DNA from: an uncultured Muribaculum sp.
GTDB taxonomy: Bacteria; Bacteroidota; Bacteroidia; Bacteroidales; Muribaculaceae
Length of the DNA: 31,057 nt
Assembly: GCA_910578785.1 (NCBI GenBank)
Contig: CAJTSJ010000030.1
Coordinates: forward strand, 1 to 31,057
Direction: 5' to 3'
This document shows positions 13,916 through 24,077 of this stretch, piece by piece (the stretch's first letter is position 1; each line of letters starts with the position of its first letter). The position numbers and the translations under genes were made by a program. The notes beneath the pieces are model-generated. The model searched no databases. It had not been told where the DNA came from and worked only from the letters and a program-made list of their open reading frames with translations.

Positions 13916-16900
13916 ATGTTTATACGTCATTTAAGGATGCCGCTTTTGTTGTTGTGCGCGTTGATGGCGATTTTGCCGGTGGATGCCGGCATCGTGTCGA
14001 TGGACGATGCAAAAGTGACGGCTGTCGATTTTTTCAGTGCGAGAGGTTGTGAACGTCTTTCTGAACCTTCAAAATTGCAGTTGGCCCATACGGAAGTTAA
14101 CAGTGCCGGAACGCCTTCGTTCTATGTGTTCAATAGCGTCGACGGCAACGGTTTTATCATTATAGCCGCTTCTGACGATGTCCCGCCTGTGGTAGGATAT
14201 TCTTATGACAACACTTTTAATCCGGACAATGTGCCGGCCGGAGCTGTTGAGATACTTAAGAATGTTGACCGGAACAAGGTGTCGCATACGGCATACGGCT
14301 ACGACCGACACCGGATTGTGTCTAAAGTTTCGTCGTCCAAGAATCTGACTACGGCGTTGTGGAGCCAGGAAGCTCCGTTCAACAACTTGATTCCGGGGCA
14401 TCGTCTGACGGGTTGCGTCGGAGTAGCCATGGCCATAATAATGAAGTACCACAACTGGCCGGAGCGTGGTACAGGCTCGGTCGGCGATGTCAGCTTTGAC
14501 TCTGAATACGACTGGGCAAATATGCGTCAGGATAATTACCGCTACGGATATACCGAAAGCGAGGCGAAAGCCGTAGCGACGCTGATGTCACATGCGTCGC
14601 AGTCGATTCTGACCGATTTCGGCATGTCGAGTTCCAGTGCTTTTGATGTCAGAGTGCCTTCCGCTCTAATTAATCATTTCAGTTACGATGCGGGAGTCTC
14701 TTATAAGGAAGGAGCCGAAATGGACAAGGCCGACTGGGACAATCTTATTATTTCGGAGATAGAAGCCGGACGTCCTGTATTGTATTGCGGTCAGGATTTG
14801 ACCTCCGGTCATGCTTTTGTCTGCGACGGATATGAGAGCGACGGTGTAAATCCGTATATTCATGTCAATTGGGGCTGGGGCGGTTTGGCAAACGGCTATT
14901 TTTCATCCGGCAACATGTCGCCGCAGGCAAGCCGTCTGTACGATTTCAATGATCAGACCACGATTGTATACAATATCAAGCCCGCGACGGTTACGGCCGA
15001 ATGGTCGCCCATACACCTGACAAGCGACGGCAATCAGGTGGGAATGACCATGGATGTCACCGACCTTGAAGCCGGAGCCGGTTTTACCGTGCGTGCGGGA
15101 GCTTTGAAGAACATAATGAACGAAGCTTTTTCCGGGCAAATGTCGGTAGCTCTGTTTAGCGGAGCAGGGGAGCTTAAAGCGCATTTGTCCGGCGAAAAGG
15201 GTTTTTCGCTCAGCGAACTTCAAGTACGTCAGTTCGTTGACTTTGAATGCCGTGTGCCATCCGGTGTCGATATCGGGGCTGATGATGTGGTCCGACTGGC
15301 CACGAAGGCGCGGGGCGCAGACTCATGGCTTCCCGTGATCGGCGACCTGATTACTATAGGAGAGTTGCCGGCCAAGGGCAATGTCATACCTTATTTCAAC
15401 ATCGATATTCCTGTCTCGGTCGAGGGGGCGGAAATAGTTGTCGATGAGCCACGTGTGATAAAAGGCCGCGACTATTCTTTTAAGGTCGCGCCTTTGTCGG
15501 CCGACAACGTCGTTTCGGTCAAAGCCAACGGATTCATACTTACGCCGTCGGCTTCGAATGTGTACGAAATAAAAAATGTAAACAGCGACCAGACCATTAA
15601 GATAATTGTGCAGAATGCCTCTGAGGTGGTCAGCAAACGTGCATTGTGGGTTTCGGCCGGCGGACTGTCGGAGATTATAGGTGAAAGTGAATCCGCTACG
15701 ATTACCGAGCTTACTTTGTTCGGAACCGTTAATGCGGAAGACTTCAAGTTCATCCGCGAACGCATGAAGCTGACGCGCCTTGATTTGTCAGGTGTCAACA
15801 TTTTGGCCGTAGGGTCAAATCCGGCCAATGCTATCCCGTCTAAGGCATTTTCAGGCTATGGATGCCTTAAACAAGTGGTATTGCCTAAAAATCTTACGGT
15901 TTTAAAAAGCGGATGTTTCAATGCCACGGGGTTGATCTCAATCGAGATACCGGCATCTGTCGCGACCTATGAATATAATATTTTCCTTAATTGCTCAGAT
16001 TTGAGCGAGGTCATACTCAGAAGATCCAATCCCGCGTGGATTAACTGGTGTGTATTTGCCGGTACCCCCAAGGCCAAGCTCGTGGTGCCTGTCGGTTCAT
16101 CGCAGGCTTATAAGAACAAGGAGAACTGGAAGGAGTTTAAAGATATAGTTGAGGAGAACGCCGCTCCCGTAACGTCATGCTCTGTCGTGATTCAGGACAT
16201 GCCGGGCGTTAAGATTACGCCTGTCACCGAAGGCGACGAGGTCGCACCCGGTGCATCCTACAGCTTTATGGTTGAGACTGACGACACATACGGCGATGCG
16301 ATAATGGAGGTCTATGCCAACAATGTGCGTCTTTATCCGTCGCAGAACGGGGTATACACTGCGGTTGTTTCATCAAATACAATCATCCACACCCATTTCA
16401 GAGAGCCTGTCCCGACAGGTTACGCCTCTTCCTGGAAGCTGACAGGTGCCGGAGGTGGTGTCGGACTTGTCACCGATGTCGTCAACGTGCTTCCCGGCAA
16501 ATCGTTCGTGGTACGTGCCAATGCGGTTTCTATACCGTCTGACGACGCCACGCAATTCTATGCGGCTGTACTCACGGATGCTAATGGCGCTATAAAGGAA
16601 ATAATTTCGCCGGTAGTGGCCAACGATTATGCTAATTATGGCGATATCGCTTACAATTTCAGCTGTCAGGTCAAGGAAGCGTCCGTCAAGGATGGCAACA
16701 GCATACGCATAGCCACGTCCTATAACAAGAAAATCTGGCACCTCGTGTCGGCGGTTGACGATAATATATGCGACAGTCTTCCTGCCGTGGGCAATCCCGT
16801 ACGGTACCATAGCGTCACTATGCCGGAGACTGTCAACGGAGCAGTGATCCAGGGCGCTGTATCGCAGGTGGTACGGGGCATGCCTTTGACCATAAAGGTG

Positions 16901-19594
16901 ACTCCGGTGTCGGTTGACGATGTGGTGACTATCGCCGTCAACGGAATAAACAAGGTTGTAGGCCAGCCTGTCGGCAATTTGTCAATTCCGTCGGTCACCG
17001 ATGACCTTGATATTACGGTTCAGGTCAATCATGCCGGCTCGCAGGAGTATACGGTAGTAAATGTGGCTGAAGGCGAACTTGGTGCAAAGATTCAGCAATG
17101 TCCCAAACGCCTAAAGGTCATTGGTGTGATTTCCTTGGCTGATTTTAACGCTTTGCGCGAGCATTCCACAGAGATAGCCGACCTTGACCTCGCCGATGTA
17201 GTTATCAAGGACGGAGGAAACATTGTCGACGCCATTCCGTCCAATGCTTTTGTGCCAGACAATGTCATGGCGAAATCTGCGCTTTCTACTATAATATTGC
17301 CGACCGGATTGAAGCGCATCGAGGACAATGCGTTCTATCGCTGTATGAACATAACGAGCATCACCCTGCCTGCGTCTCTCACCCATATAGGCAACGGCGC
17401 GTTCACTTCATGTGTCAGAATGAACAGGATTATCGCCCTTCCCGAAGTGCCGCCCACGCTCGGCGTCAACCCATTCCCAAATAATTCCGCCCAGATTGTG
17501 CTCGAGGTGCCCCGAGGGTCGGAAACGGCCTATAGGAATGCCTATTATTGGAACGATATGATATTGGAGACGTCTCCTGTCTATTTCAACATACAGATTG
17601 ACCCTACAAGACTGTTCAATTTCAATAAGATGAATCCGATATCCAATATCCCTTACCCGGAGATTGAGACTTCCGTCACCATCGGTCTTCCAAACAGCAC
17701 TGTAAGCTACAATCCGGTGCGTCGTCCGGGAGTGGCTTTCAAACTCTATGACAACGGCAGTGATGTCACAGGACGTTCATACTTCAGATACGGTCAGTAT
17801 GGTGTCAAATTTGACCCGTATTACAACGACCCAGAAGTTTCGCTTGCATGTCCGCAGGACCATCGGCTGGATGTAGTCTTTTACTACAGTGTTGATTTTG
17901 TTTTGCCGGAAGGATTCAGCTGTTCATTGGTTAATGTCAGTCCGGACAATGAATGGACGGATGTCGACATGTCGCTTTTTGATTCGGAGTCCACTGCATC
18001 TCCGACCCTTTATAAGGAGGGTGGCAACTACGGTTTTGTCTTGACTTCCGAGTCCGACTCTATTGAGACCAAGGTTAAGGTGACAAGCAGGGTTCTGACC
18101 TCCCCGGGTGCGTCTCCGGAATATTCGGTCGTCGAGGAGTTCCTTTCGCCGGACGAGAGCGGAGTGTTCATGATTGCTAATCTGCAGGGTGATGTCCGGG
18201 TAGAGGTGTCGGTCGTTCCTGCCGAGGGCAGCGTAATCAGCGCCGATAACATCGGTGCGATAGATGAGGACGATGTCAAGGATTTGACCACTGCCGGTTT
18301 TAGCGGAATGCTCGATGACGAGGATTTCAGCATAATCCGAAGCATATTCGGTTCGCTTGAGTCAATGGATTTGTCCGGAATAGATAATGAGTCCATTCCC
18401 GACCATGCGTTCGAGGACATGGCAAATCTAAACACTGTCGTTCTTCCTGACAACGTGGTTTCAATCGGTGCCTATGCGTTTAAGGGATGTACCGGTCTTG
18501 AATCTATGACGCTCAATTCTGTATACAGTATCGGGGAAGGGGCTTTCGATGGCTGCGTGAACATGACCGAGCTGACCGTCAACACGTCGATGAATCCCGC
18601 CGGGCTTGAGTCGGGCATCAGAGCCCCTCGTTCGGTTGAGATTGACGGCAAGTCATTCCAGGGAATCAACCCCAACTGTCTGATATTCGTTGCCGATGCC
18701 GGTATAGCTTCGTCTATTGCCGGAAAGTCAAATATAGTGCTTACCGAGGACGGGACTCGTGTAGCCTTTACCGACATATCGTTGACGGGAGGCTATCCGT
18801 TTAATGCGCCGGGCAGTTTCCGGCTTGGCGACAAGAGTATCGCCTACCGGGCTACCGTATGCGTCGCGCCTGTCGACCTTAACAGCGGTTGGACCGGAAT
18901 CGTAGTGCCGTTTGCGCCTTCGTCCGTGGCTGTCGACGGGGTTGAATGCACTTTCGCTTCGTCAGGCAGCGGTTCCGTAAGCCTTTATTCGTTCGGAATG
19001 CCGGATGACGAGAAGCTATCGCAACAATCGTCGATGATGCCTGATGTGCCTTATCTCGTACGTGTCAACGGTGATAACGCCGGCACTGCCGAAGTAGTTT
19101 TTAGAACCTCGGGCACTACCGATGTAGATGTGTATGATGTCTCGCTGACGCCTGACGATACGGATATTGTGAGCGTAGGTAAGGAATTTTCTCTGTATGG
19201 TACCTATAGTGGCAGAAATGCCGTCGAAGGAGATTACCTGCTTGATGAATCAGGAGAAGTGTTCGCTCTTCACGATGCTTCGTCGGAAGAGGCCTGCCGG
19301 GTAGTTCCGTTCTCGGTATATGCCCGTTATAACGACGTTCCGCAAGGCGACGAGATAAGGATAGGCGACAATAAGACTTCGTTCGTGGACACGGTGCAAG
19401 GTTTCGCCCGTGACGGATTGAAAATTTCCCGCGACGGTTCAATCCTGATTGTTGAATCCGACAGATCGCGTGTTATTGACATATTCAACATAGCCGGTGT
19501 ACTGGTGGCTTCTCTCAGGCTATCGCCGGGACAGAATTTCGTGACGCTTCCTGCCGGAGTGTACATAGTCGAAGGCATGAAGATTATGATGTAA
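13916..19594 (+). CDS. Giant C10 (streptopain-like) cysteine protease with BspA-type LRR blocks
   Basis: 1892 residues with an N-terminal signal peptide (hydrophobic 8-20). Residues about 25-120 form a Spi-like propeptide containing NGFIIIAASDD. The C10 peptidase domain follows (about 145-355): catalytic Cys167 in TGCVGVAMA, His299 in SGHAFVCDGY, and the VNWGWGG motif (317-323). After it come beta-sandwich modules alternating with three LRR_5/BspA-like blocks (about 575-748, 1041-1218 and 1455-1568), which carry repeats such as IPSKAFSGYGCLKQVVLP. The module after the protease (about 355-748) appears to be duplicated at about 838-1218. The last ~75 residues resemble a type A T9SS sorting domain (VIDIFNIAGVLVASL ... 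LPAGVYIVEG). Together this suggests a secreted or surface-attached protease-adhesin. Zymogen activation, as in SpeB and the Bacteroides C10 proteases, is inferred from the propeptide. It is monocistronic. Confidence 0.85.
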   Translation: MFIRHLRMPLLLLCALMAILPVDAGIVSMDDAKVTAVDFFSARGCERLSEPSKLQLAHTEVNSAGTPSFYVFNSVDGNGFIIIAASDDVPPVVGYSYDNTFNPDNVPAGAVEILKNVDRNKVSHTAYGYDRHRIVSKVSSSKNLTTALWSQEAPFNNLIPGHRLTGCVGVAMAIIMKYHNWPERGTGSVGDVSFDSEYDWANMRQDNYRYGYTESEAKAVATLMSHASQSILTDFGMSSSSAFDVRVPSALINHFSYDAGVSYKEGAEMDKADWDNLIISEIEAGRPVLYCGQDLTSGHAFVCDGYESDGVNPYIHVNWGWGGLANGYFSSGNMSPQASRLYDFNDQTTIVYNIKPATVTAEWSPIHLTSDGNQVGMTMDVTDLEAGAGFTVRAGALKNIMNEAFSGQMSVALFSGAGELKAHLSGEKGFSLSELQVRQFVDFECRVPSGVDIGADDVVRLATKARGADSWLPVIGDLITIGELPAKGNVIPYFNIDIPVSVEGAEIVVDEPRVIKGRDYSFKVAPLSADNVVSVKANGFILTPSASNVYEIKNVNSDQTIKIIVQNASEVVSKRALWVSAGGLSEIIGESESATITELTLFGTVNAEDFKFIRERMKLTRLDLSGVNILAVGSNPANAIPSKAFSGYGCLKQVVLPKNLTVLKSGCFNATGLISIEIPASVATYEYNIFLNCSDLSEVILRRSNPAWINWCVFAGTPKAKLVVPVGSSQAYKNKENWKEFKDIVEENAAPVTSCSVVIQDMPGVKITPVTEGDEVAPGASYSFMVETDDTYGDAIMEVYANNVRLYPSQNGVYTAVVSSNTIIHTHFREPVPTGYASSWKLTGAGGGVGLVTDVVNVLPGKSFVVRANAVSIPSDDATQFYAAVLTDANGAIKEIISPVVANDYANYGDIAYNFSCQVKEASVKDGNSIRIATSYNKKIWHLVSAVDDNICDSLPAVGNPVRYHSVTMPETVNGAVIQGAVSQVVRGMPLTIKVTPVSVDDVVTIAVNGINKVVGQPVGNLSIPSVTDDLDITVQVNHAGSQEYTVVNVAEGELGAKIQQCPKRLKVIGVISLADFNALREHSTEIADLDLADVVIKDGGNIVDAIPSNAFVPDNVMAKSALSTIILPTGLKRIEDNAFYRCMNITSITLPASLTHIGNGAFTSCVRMNRIIALPEVPPTLGVNPFPNNSAQIVLEVPRGSETAYRNAYYWNDMILETSPVYFNIQIDPTRLFNFNKMNPISNIPYPEIETSVTIGLPNSTVSYNPVRRPGVAFKLYDNGSDVTGRSYFRYGQYGVKFDPYYNDPEVSLACPQDHRLDVVFYYSVDFVLPEGFSCSLVNVSPDNEWTDVDMSLFDSESTASPTLYKEGGNYGFVLTSESDSIETKVKVTSRVLTSPGASPEYSVVEEFLSPDESGVFMIANLQGDVRVEVSVVPAEGSVISADNIGAIDEDDVKDLTTAGFSGMLDDEDFSIIRSIFGSLESMDLSGIDNESIPDHAFEDMANLNTVVLPDNVVSIGAYAFKGCTGLESMTLNSVYSIGEGAFDGCVNMTELTVNTSMNPAGLESGIRAPRSVEIDGKSFQGINPNCLIFVADAGIASSIAGKSNIVLTEDGTRVAFTDISLTGGYPFNAPGSFRLGDKSIAYRATVCVAPVDLNSGWTGIVVPFAPSSVAVDGVECTFASSGSGSVSLYSFGMPDDEKLSQQSSMMPDVPYLVRVNGDNAGTAEVVFRTSGTTDVDVYDVSLTPDDTDIVSVGKEFSLYGTYSGRNAVEGDYLLDESGEVFALHDASSEEACRVVPFSVYARYNDVPQGDEIRIGDNKTSFVDTVQGFARDGLKISRDGSILIVESDRSRVIDIFNIAGVLVASLRLSPGQNFVTLPAGVYIVEGMKIMM

Positions 19595-19616
19595 TAGAGT
19601 CCATCAGGTATTATGG

Positions 19617-19650
19617 CGGGCGGAGCGGCGTAAAGGCCGTTCCGCCCGTT
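19617..19650 (+). terminator. Terminator of the C10 protease gene
   Basis: A 13-bp GC-rich stem (19617-19629 with 19636-19648, one G-T pair) with a 6-nt loop lies 23 bp after the stop. The following tail (TTGCTTATT) is moderately T-rich. Confidence 0.75.
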
Positions 19651-19710
19651 GCTTATTAAACAAGCTCGTATATTTACATCCGTTAACATTTATTGTCGAA
19701 TCGGTTCTTA

Positions 19711-19738
19711 TTGGTATACGGATAAAATGTTAACTTTG
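19711..19738 (+). promoter_or_regulatory. Candidate promoter of the RG-I operon
   Basis: TAACTTTG (19731-19738) matches TAnnTTTG exactly. TTGG at 19711 is the nearest upstream -33-like element, with a 17-bp gap that is shorter than at other promoters here. It would give a leader of about 30-40 nt before the GH2 gene. Confidence 0.55.
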
Positions 19739-19772
19739 TGACTGGAATAAAGTAATCTGCCATCATTATCAA

Positions 19773-22202
19773 ATGTCCATTGCCATGAAAGTTAAAAGAT
19801 TTTGGCTGTCGTTAGTTGCCGTATCTACGGTTGCGCTGATGCATTCGCAAAGAGTAAAATACAATATTAATCAGGACTGGAGTTTCCATGCTGGGGAAAA
19901 TGTCGGTGCCGAGGCTCCTGATTTTGATGATTCATCCTGGATGAGGGTAAGCGTGCCCCATGACTTTCAGATTCATCAGCCTTGGGTGGAACCGTCGGCC
20001 GATGAAAAGCCCGATATGGACAATCCGATGGCCAATGTCAAGAGCCGTTTGAGTTCGCGCGGATTCAAGGAGATGGGGCAGGGATGGTACAGAAAATCGT
20101 TTATTCCCGACGACGAATGGCAGGGAAGGCGTGTGCTGCTTGACTTTGAAGGCATCATGCTTCTTGGCGATGTATATCTCAACGGTCGGCATATCGGAGG
20201 CACCGATTACGGTTATCTTGGATTTGAAGTCGACATAACCGACAAACTGAAATACGGCGAGCCGAATGTGGTAGCCGTAAAAGCCGATACCGGCAGACCT
20301 GAAAATTCTCGCTGGTATACGGGCGGAGGTCTTTACCGGGATGTCAGCATATATGTCACGGACGCTTCGCAATATTTCACCCGACATCCGCTTTCGATAA
20401 CGACTCCCGTAGTCGGTAAAGAGCGCTCCACTGTGGTGGTGGATGCCGAGATAGCGACATTTGCCGATGTCGACAGCATTGATGTGGGTGTTGAGATTGT
20501 CGGACGTAACGGCCTTGTCTATACGGGGCGTGGACGTCACTGGGTCCATCCGCGACAGCATATCCGCGAATTCCGTCTGGACAGTATCAGCCTGAACAAC
20601 GTTGATTTGTGGTCTTGCGAATCACCGAATCTTTACAACCTTGCCGTTACGATATATCGTCCGGACGGCTCGGTGGCCGACAGGGTGATAGAGCGGTTCG
20701 GCATACGTTCGATAGAGTTTTCGCCCGAATTCGGATTTAAGCTTAACGGTCAGAAAGTGCTTCTTAAGGGAATCGCCAATCATCATACGCTCGGCGCGCT
20801 TGGCGCCGCTTCATACCCGCGCGCGATGGAGAAGCGCATCTGGATGCTTAAGGATTTCGGATTCAATCATATACGTACGTCGCATAATCCTTACAGCAAA
20901 TCGTTTCTCGACCTGTGCGATGAATACGGCATGCTTGTCGTAGATGAACTTTATGACAAATGGACCACACAGTATGCCGGCGGGCGCAAGGATTGGAACG
21001 AACAATGGCAGAAAGATGTTCCCGAATGGGTGAGGCGCGACCGCAACCATCCGTCAGTAATATTCTGGAGTCTGGGCAATGAGCTTCAGCTGATTCCAGA
21101 CCTCCCTTATAACGACTGGGGCGTGACCCCTTACCGACTGCAGAAAGCATTACTAAACCGCTACGACACGACTCGACCGGTGACGGTGGCCATGCATCCG
21201 CGTGGGCGCAACGAGCACACCGACTCGCTTCCGGCTCCGCTGGTGATGGCAACCGACATCGCGGCATACAATTACCGGTATATGTATTTTCCCGGCGATT
21301 CTCAGAAATTTCCCTGGATGATGTTCTATCAGAGCGAGGCCAATACATCAGGCATGGGACCGAACTTTTATGAAATGAATCTCGATAAGGTGATAGGTCT
21401 GGCCTATTGGGGCATGATAGACTATCTCGGAGAGTCAAACGGTTGGCCGGCAAAAGGCTGGACGCAGGGAGTGTTTGACATATCATTGAATCCCAAGCCA
21501 AATGCATACTTCCTGAGGAGCATATTCAAGCCCGAAGAGCATGTGGTCAGAATCGGTATCATTGACCGTGACGACAACACGGTATGGAACGATGTCAAGG
21601 TAGGGACCCAAAAGATGTCGTCGCACTGGAACCGTAAGGAGGGAAGCCACGTTTCGCTCTACACCTACACCAATGCCGATGAGGTGGAACTGATAGTCAA
21701 CGGCAAGAGTCTCGGACGAAAGGCTAACGACATCAACAATCCAAAGATGCGTAACCGTATATTCTGGGAGGATGTTCCTTACAGCAAAGGCTACATTGAG
21801 GCCGTGGCATATAAGAATGGACTCAAGGATGCTGTCAAACGCCACCGCATAGAGACATCAGGCAAGGCTGTTAAGCTTTCGGCCGTGTCCGACAACGATT
21901 CGTGGAAGGCCGACGGACAGGATCTTCAGCATGTGGTGCTGACGGCGGTCGACAACCGCAACCGACGAGACTTCTCGGCTTCCGAAAGAGTTGATTTTGA
22001 AGTGTCCGGTCCGGCTGAGATTGTGGGCGTAATCAACGGCGACATGTATTCTGACGAATTGACGGTAGGCAATTCTCGCAGGCTTTATGACGGAACCGTA
22101 ACCGTGATTCTCCGTTCGACTACCGAGCCGGGTGAAGTGACGCTCAAAGCGCGTACCGGCACAGGAATTAAACCTATAACCTTAAATTTATCAACAAAAT
22201 AG
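19773..22202 (+). CDS. GH2 beta-galactosidase
   Basis: 809 residues from ATG 19773; ATG 19785 gives a more standard signal peptide (MKVKRFW, then a hydrophobic run to about residue 25). Order: sugar-binding jelly roll (about 30-200, with GWYRKSF, DFEGIMLLGDVYLNG and NSRWYTGGGLYRDV), immunoglobulin-like domain (about 205-315), TIM barrel (about 318-580) with acid/base Glu437 in WSLGNE and nucleophile candidate Glu522 in YQSEANTSG, then C-terminal beta domains including a DUF4982-like segment (VELIVNGKSLGRK, VDNRNRRDFSASERVDFEVSG). GH2 enzymes of this architecture are usually beta-galactosidases; beta-glucuronidase or another specificity cannot be excluded. As first gene of an operon with PL11, CE12-type esterase and GH105, removal of beta-galactosyl side chains from RG-I is likely. 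The next gene starts 4 bp after its stop. Confidence 0.85.
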   Translation: MSIAMKVKRFWLSLVAVSTVALMHSQRVKYNINQDWSFHAGENVGAEAPDFDDSSWMRVSVPHDFQIHQPWVEPSADEKPDMDNPMANVKSRLSSRGFKEMGQGWYRKSFIPDDEWQGRRVLLDFEGIMLLGDVYLNGRHIGGTDYGYLGFEVDITDKLKYGEPNVVAVKADTGRPENSRWYTGGGLYRDVSIYVTDASQYFTRHPLSITTPVVGKERSTVVVDAEIATFADVDSIDVGVEIVGRNGLVYTGRGRHWVHPRQHIREFRLDSISLNNVDLWSCESPNLYNLAVTIYRPDGSVADRVIERFGIRSIEFSPEFGFKLNGQKVLLKGIANHHTLGALGAASYPRAMEKRIWMLKDFGFNHIRTSHNPYSKSFLDLCDEYGMLVVDELYDKWTTQYAGGRKDWNEQWQKDVPEWVRRDRNHPSVIFWSLGNELQLIPDLPYNDWGVTPYRLQKALLNRYDTTRPVTVAMHPRGRNEHTDSLPAPLVMATDIAAYNYRYMYFPGDSQKFPWMMFYQSEANTSGMGPNFYEMNLDKVIGLAYWGMIDYLGESNGWPAKGWTQGVFDISLNPKPNAYFLRSIFKPEEHVVRIGIIDRDDNTVWNDVKVGTQKMSSHWNRKEGSHVSLYTYTNADEVELIVNGKSLGRKANDINNPKMRNRIFWEDVPYSKGYIEAVAYKNGLKDAVKRHRIETSGKAVKLSAVSDNDSWKADGQDLQHVVLTAVDNRNRRDFSASERVDFEVSGPAEIVGVINGDMYSDELTVGNSRRLYDGTVTVILRSTTEPGEVTLKARTGTGIKPITLNLSTK

Positions 22203-22206
22203 AGCT

Positions 22207-24074
22207 ATGTATTTTAACCGAATAGCGGGATGCCTTCTGTGTCTGTCGGTATCCGTCACTACGGCTGTTCAGGCCCAGGCACATTATGATTTCGAGAACA
22301 TGCAGAAAGAGAAACTAAACCGCGGGGTTGTTGCCGTAAAAGACAAAGACGGGAAAGTTGCCGTATCGTGGCGTTATCTTTCGTCTGATCCCGAAAATCA
22401 GTCATTTGATGTTTATCGCGACGGCAGAAAGATTAACGGCAGGCCTATAAAGGATGCCACCTTCTTTATCGACGACTACGACGGCCCCGGTGCTGTAGAA
22501 TACTCCGTCAGATCACTTTCCGGCGAAAAAGATGCAAGCTCCTACGTGATGCCGGAGAATGCTCCTCACGGATATATAGACATTCCTCTTGATAAGCCGG
22601 AACTTGGGGTCGATCCATTCGGCAAAGAGTATTTCTACTCGGCTAATGATGCCTCGATCGGCGATATGGACGGCGACGGGGAATTTGAGATAATACTGAA
22701 GTGGGATCCGACAAATTCACACGACAATGCGCATGACGGTTTTACCGGGCCTACATTGATAGACTGCTATAAGCTTGACGGCACAAAACTGTGGCGCATA
22801 GATTTGGGCGAAAACATACGTTCTGGAGCGCATTATACACAGTTTCTTGTATCCGACTTCGATGGCGATGGGTGTGCCGAGCTGATATGCAAGACCGCTG
22901 ACGGAACCATGGATGGTACCGGCAGGGTCATCGGCGACAGGCGTGCCGACTTCCGCAACATGAAAGGACGTATCATTGCCGGACCGGAATATCTTACAGT
23001 GTTTAACGGCAAAACGGGCGAAGCCATGTCCACAGTGCAATATTTGCCTGAGCGTGGCGAACTGAAGGATTGGGGCGACAGCTATGCCAACCGTTCTGAA
23101 CGTTATCTTGCGGCGGTGGCCTATCTTGACGGTGTCAAGCCGTCGGCGGTGATGTGCCGTGGCTACTATACACGCAGTGTGCTTGTGGCTTATGATTGGG
23201 ACGGAAATGAACTTAAGGTACGCTGGGTGTTTGACAGTAACAATCCCGGATGCGGGGCATATGCCGGACAGGGCAACCACAATTTGCGTGTGGCTGATGT
23301 CGACGCCGACGGATGCGACGAGATAATCTATGGTCAGATGGCGGTCGACAACGACGGTTCGGGGCTTTATTCGACCGGAATGTATCATGGCGATGCCATA
23401 CATCTGATTTCCGATATTGACAATGAGCGGTATTATGTCTGGGGATGCCACGAAAATAAGAAGGATGGGACATCGCTGCGCGATGCCGGTACAGGAAAGT
23501 AATATTCCAGTTCCCCAGCGATAAGGACATAGGCCGCTGTATGGCCGCCGACATAGATCCGAATCACCCAGGAGTCGAGTTGTGGTCGCCTAATACGGGC
23601 GGTGTCCGCTCTTTTGACGGGGTGCTGATTTCACAGACTATGGAATTCAAGAGCGAAGTGTCGGCCGTAGTGCCTGTCAATATGGCTGTGTGGTGGGATG
23701 GCGACCTGCTTCGTGAATTGCTTGACAAAAATGTGGTGAGCAAGTATGACTGGACGACCGGCGAATGCGTGCCGCTGGCCGTGTTCGACGGATGCATGTG
23801 GAACAACGGCACCAAGGCCAATCCGTGCCTGCAGGGCGATATTATCGGCGACTGGAGGGAAGAGGTGCTTATGCGTACTGCCGATAGCGGACATCTGCGC
23901 CTGTACGTGACAACTATTCCTACGGAATACCGGTTCCATACGTTCCTTGAAGATCCGGCTTACCGAAGCAGCATTGCCAATCAGAATGTCGCATACAACC
24001 AGCCCACGCAACCGGGATTTTACTTTGGCCCTGATCTCAAGGGCCGTAAGTTCAGAGGCACTAAAGTCAAGTAA
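22207..24074 (+). pseudogene. PL11 rhamnogalacturonan lyase split by a one-base frameshift
   Basis: The two parts together match a full-length (~622-residue) PL11 lyase. Part one, 22207-23502, has a signal peptide (VQA|QA) and the family sequence KLNRGVVAVKD, SFDVYRDGRKI, SIGDMDGDGEFEIILKWDP, DFDGDGCAELICKTADG and YVWGCHENKKDGTSLRDAGTGK. It then meets TAA at 23500. Reading one base back, GTA ATA TTC at 23499 continues the family sequence (VIFQFPSDKDIGRCMAADIDP) to the true end at 24074 (WNNGTKANPCLQGDIIGDWREE ... FYFGPDLKG). One missing G in the run GGAAAG|G at about 23499 explains everything. PL11 cleaves the GalA-Rha backbone of RG-I by beta-elimination, using a calcium-rich beta-propeller. 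Flanking genes are intact and closely spaced, so a sequencing error or very recent mutation is as likely as true loss. If real, the truncated 431-residue product lacks the C-terminal blades. Confidence 0.88.
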
Positions 24075-24077
24075 GCT

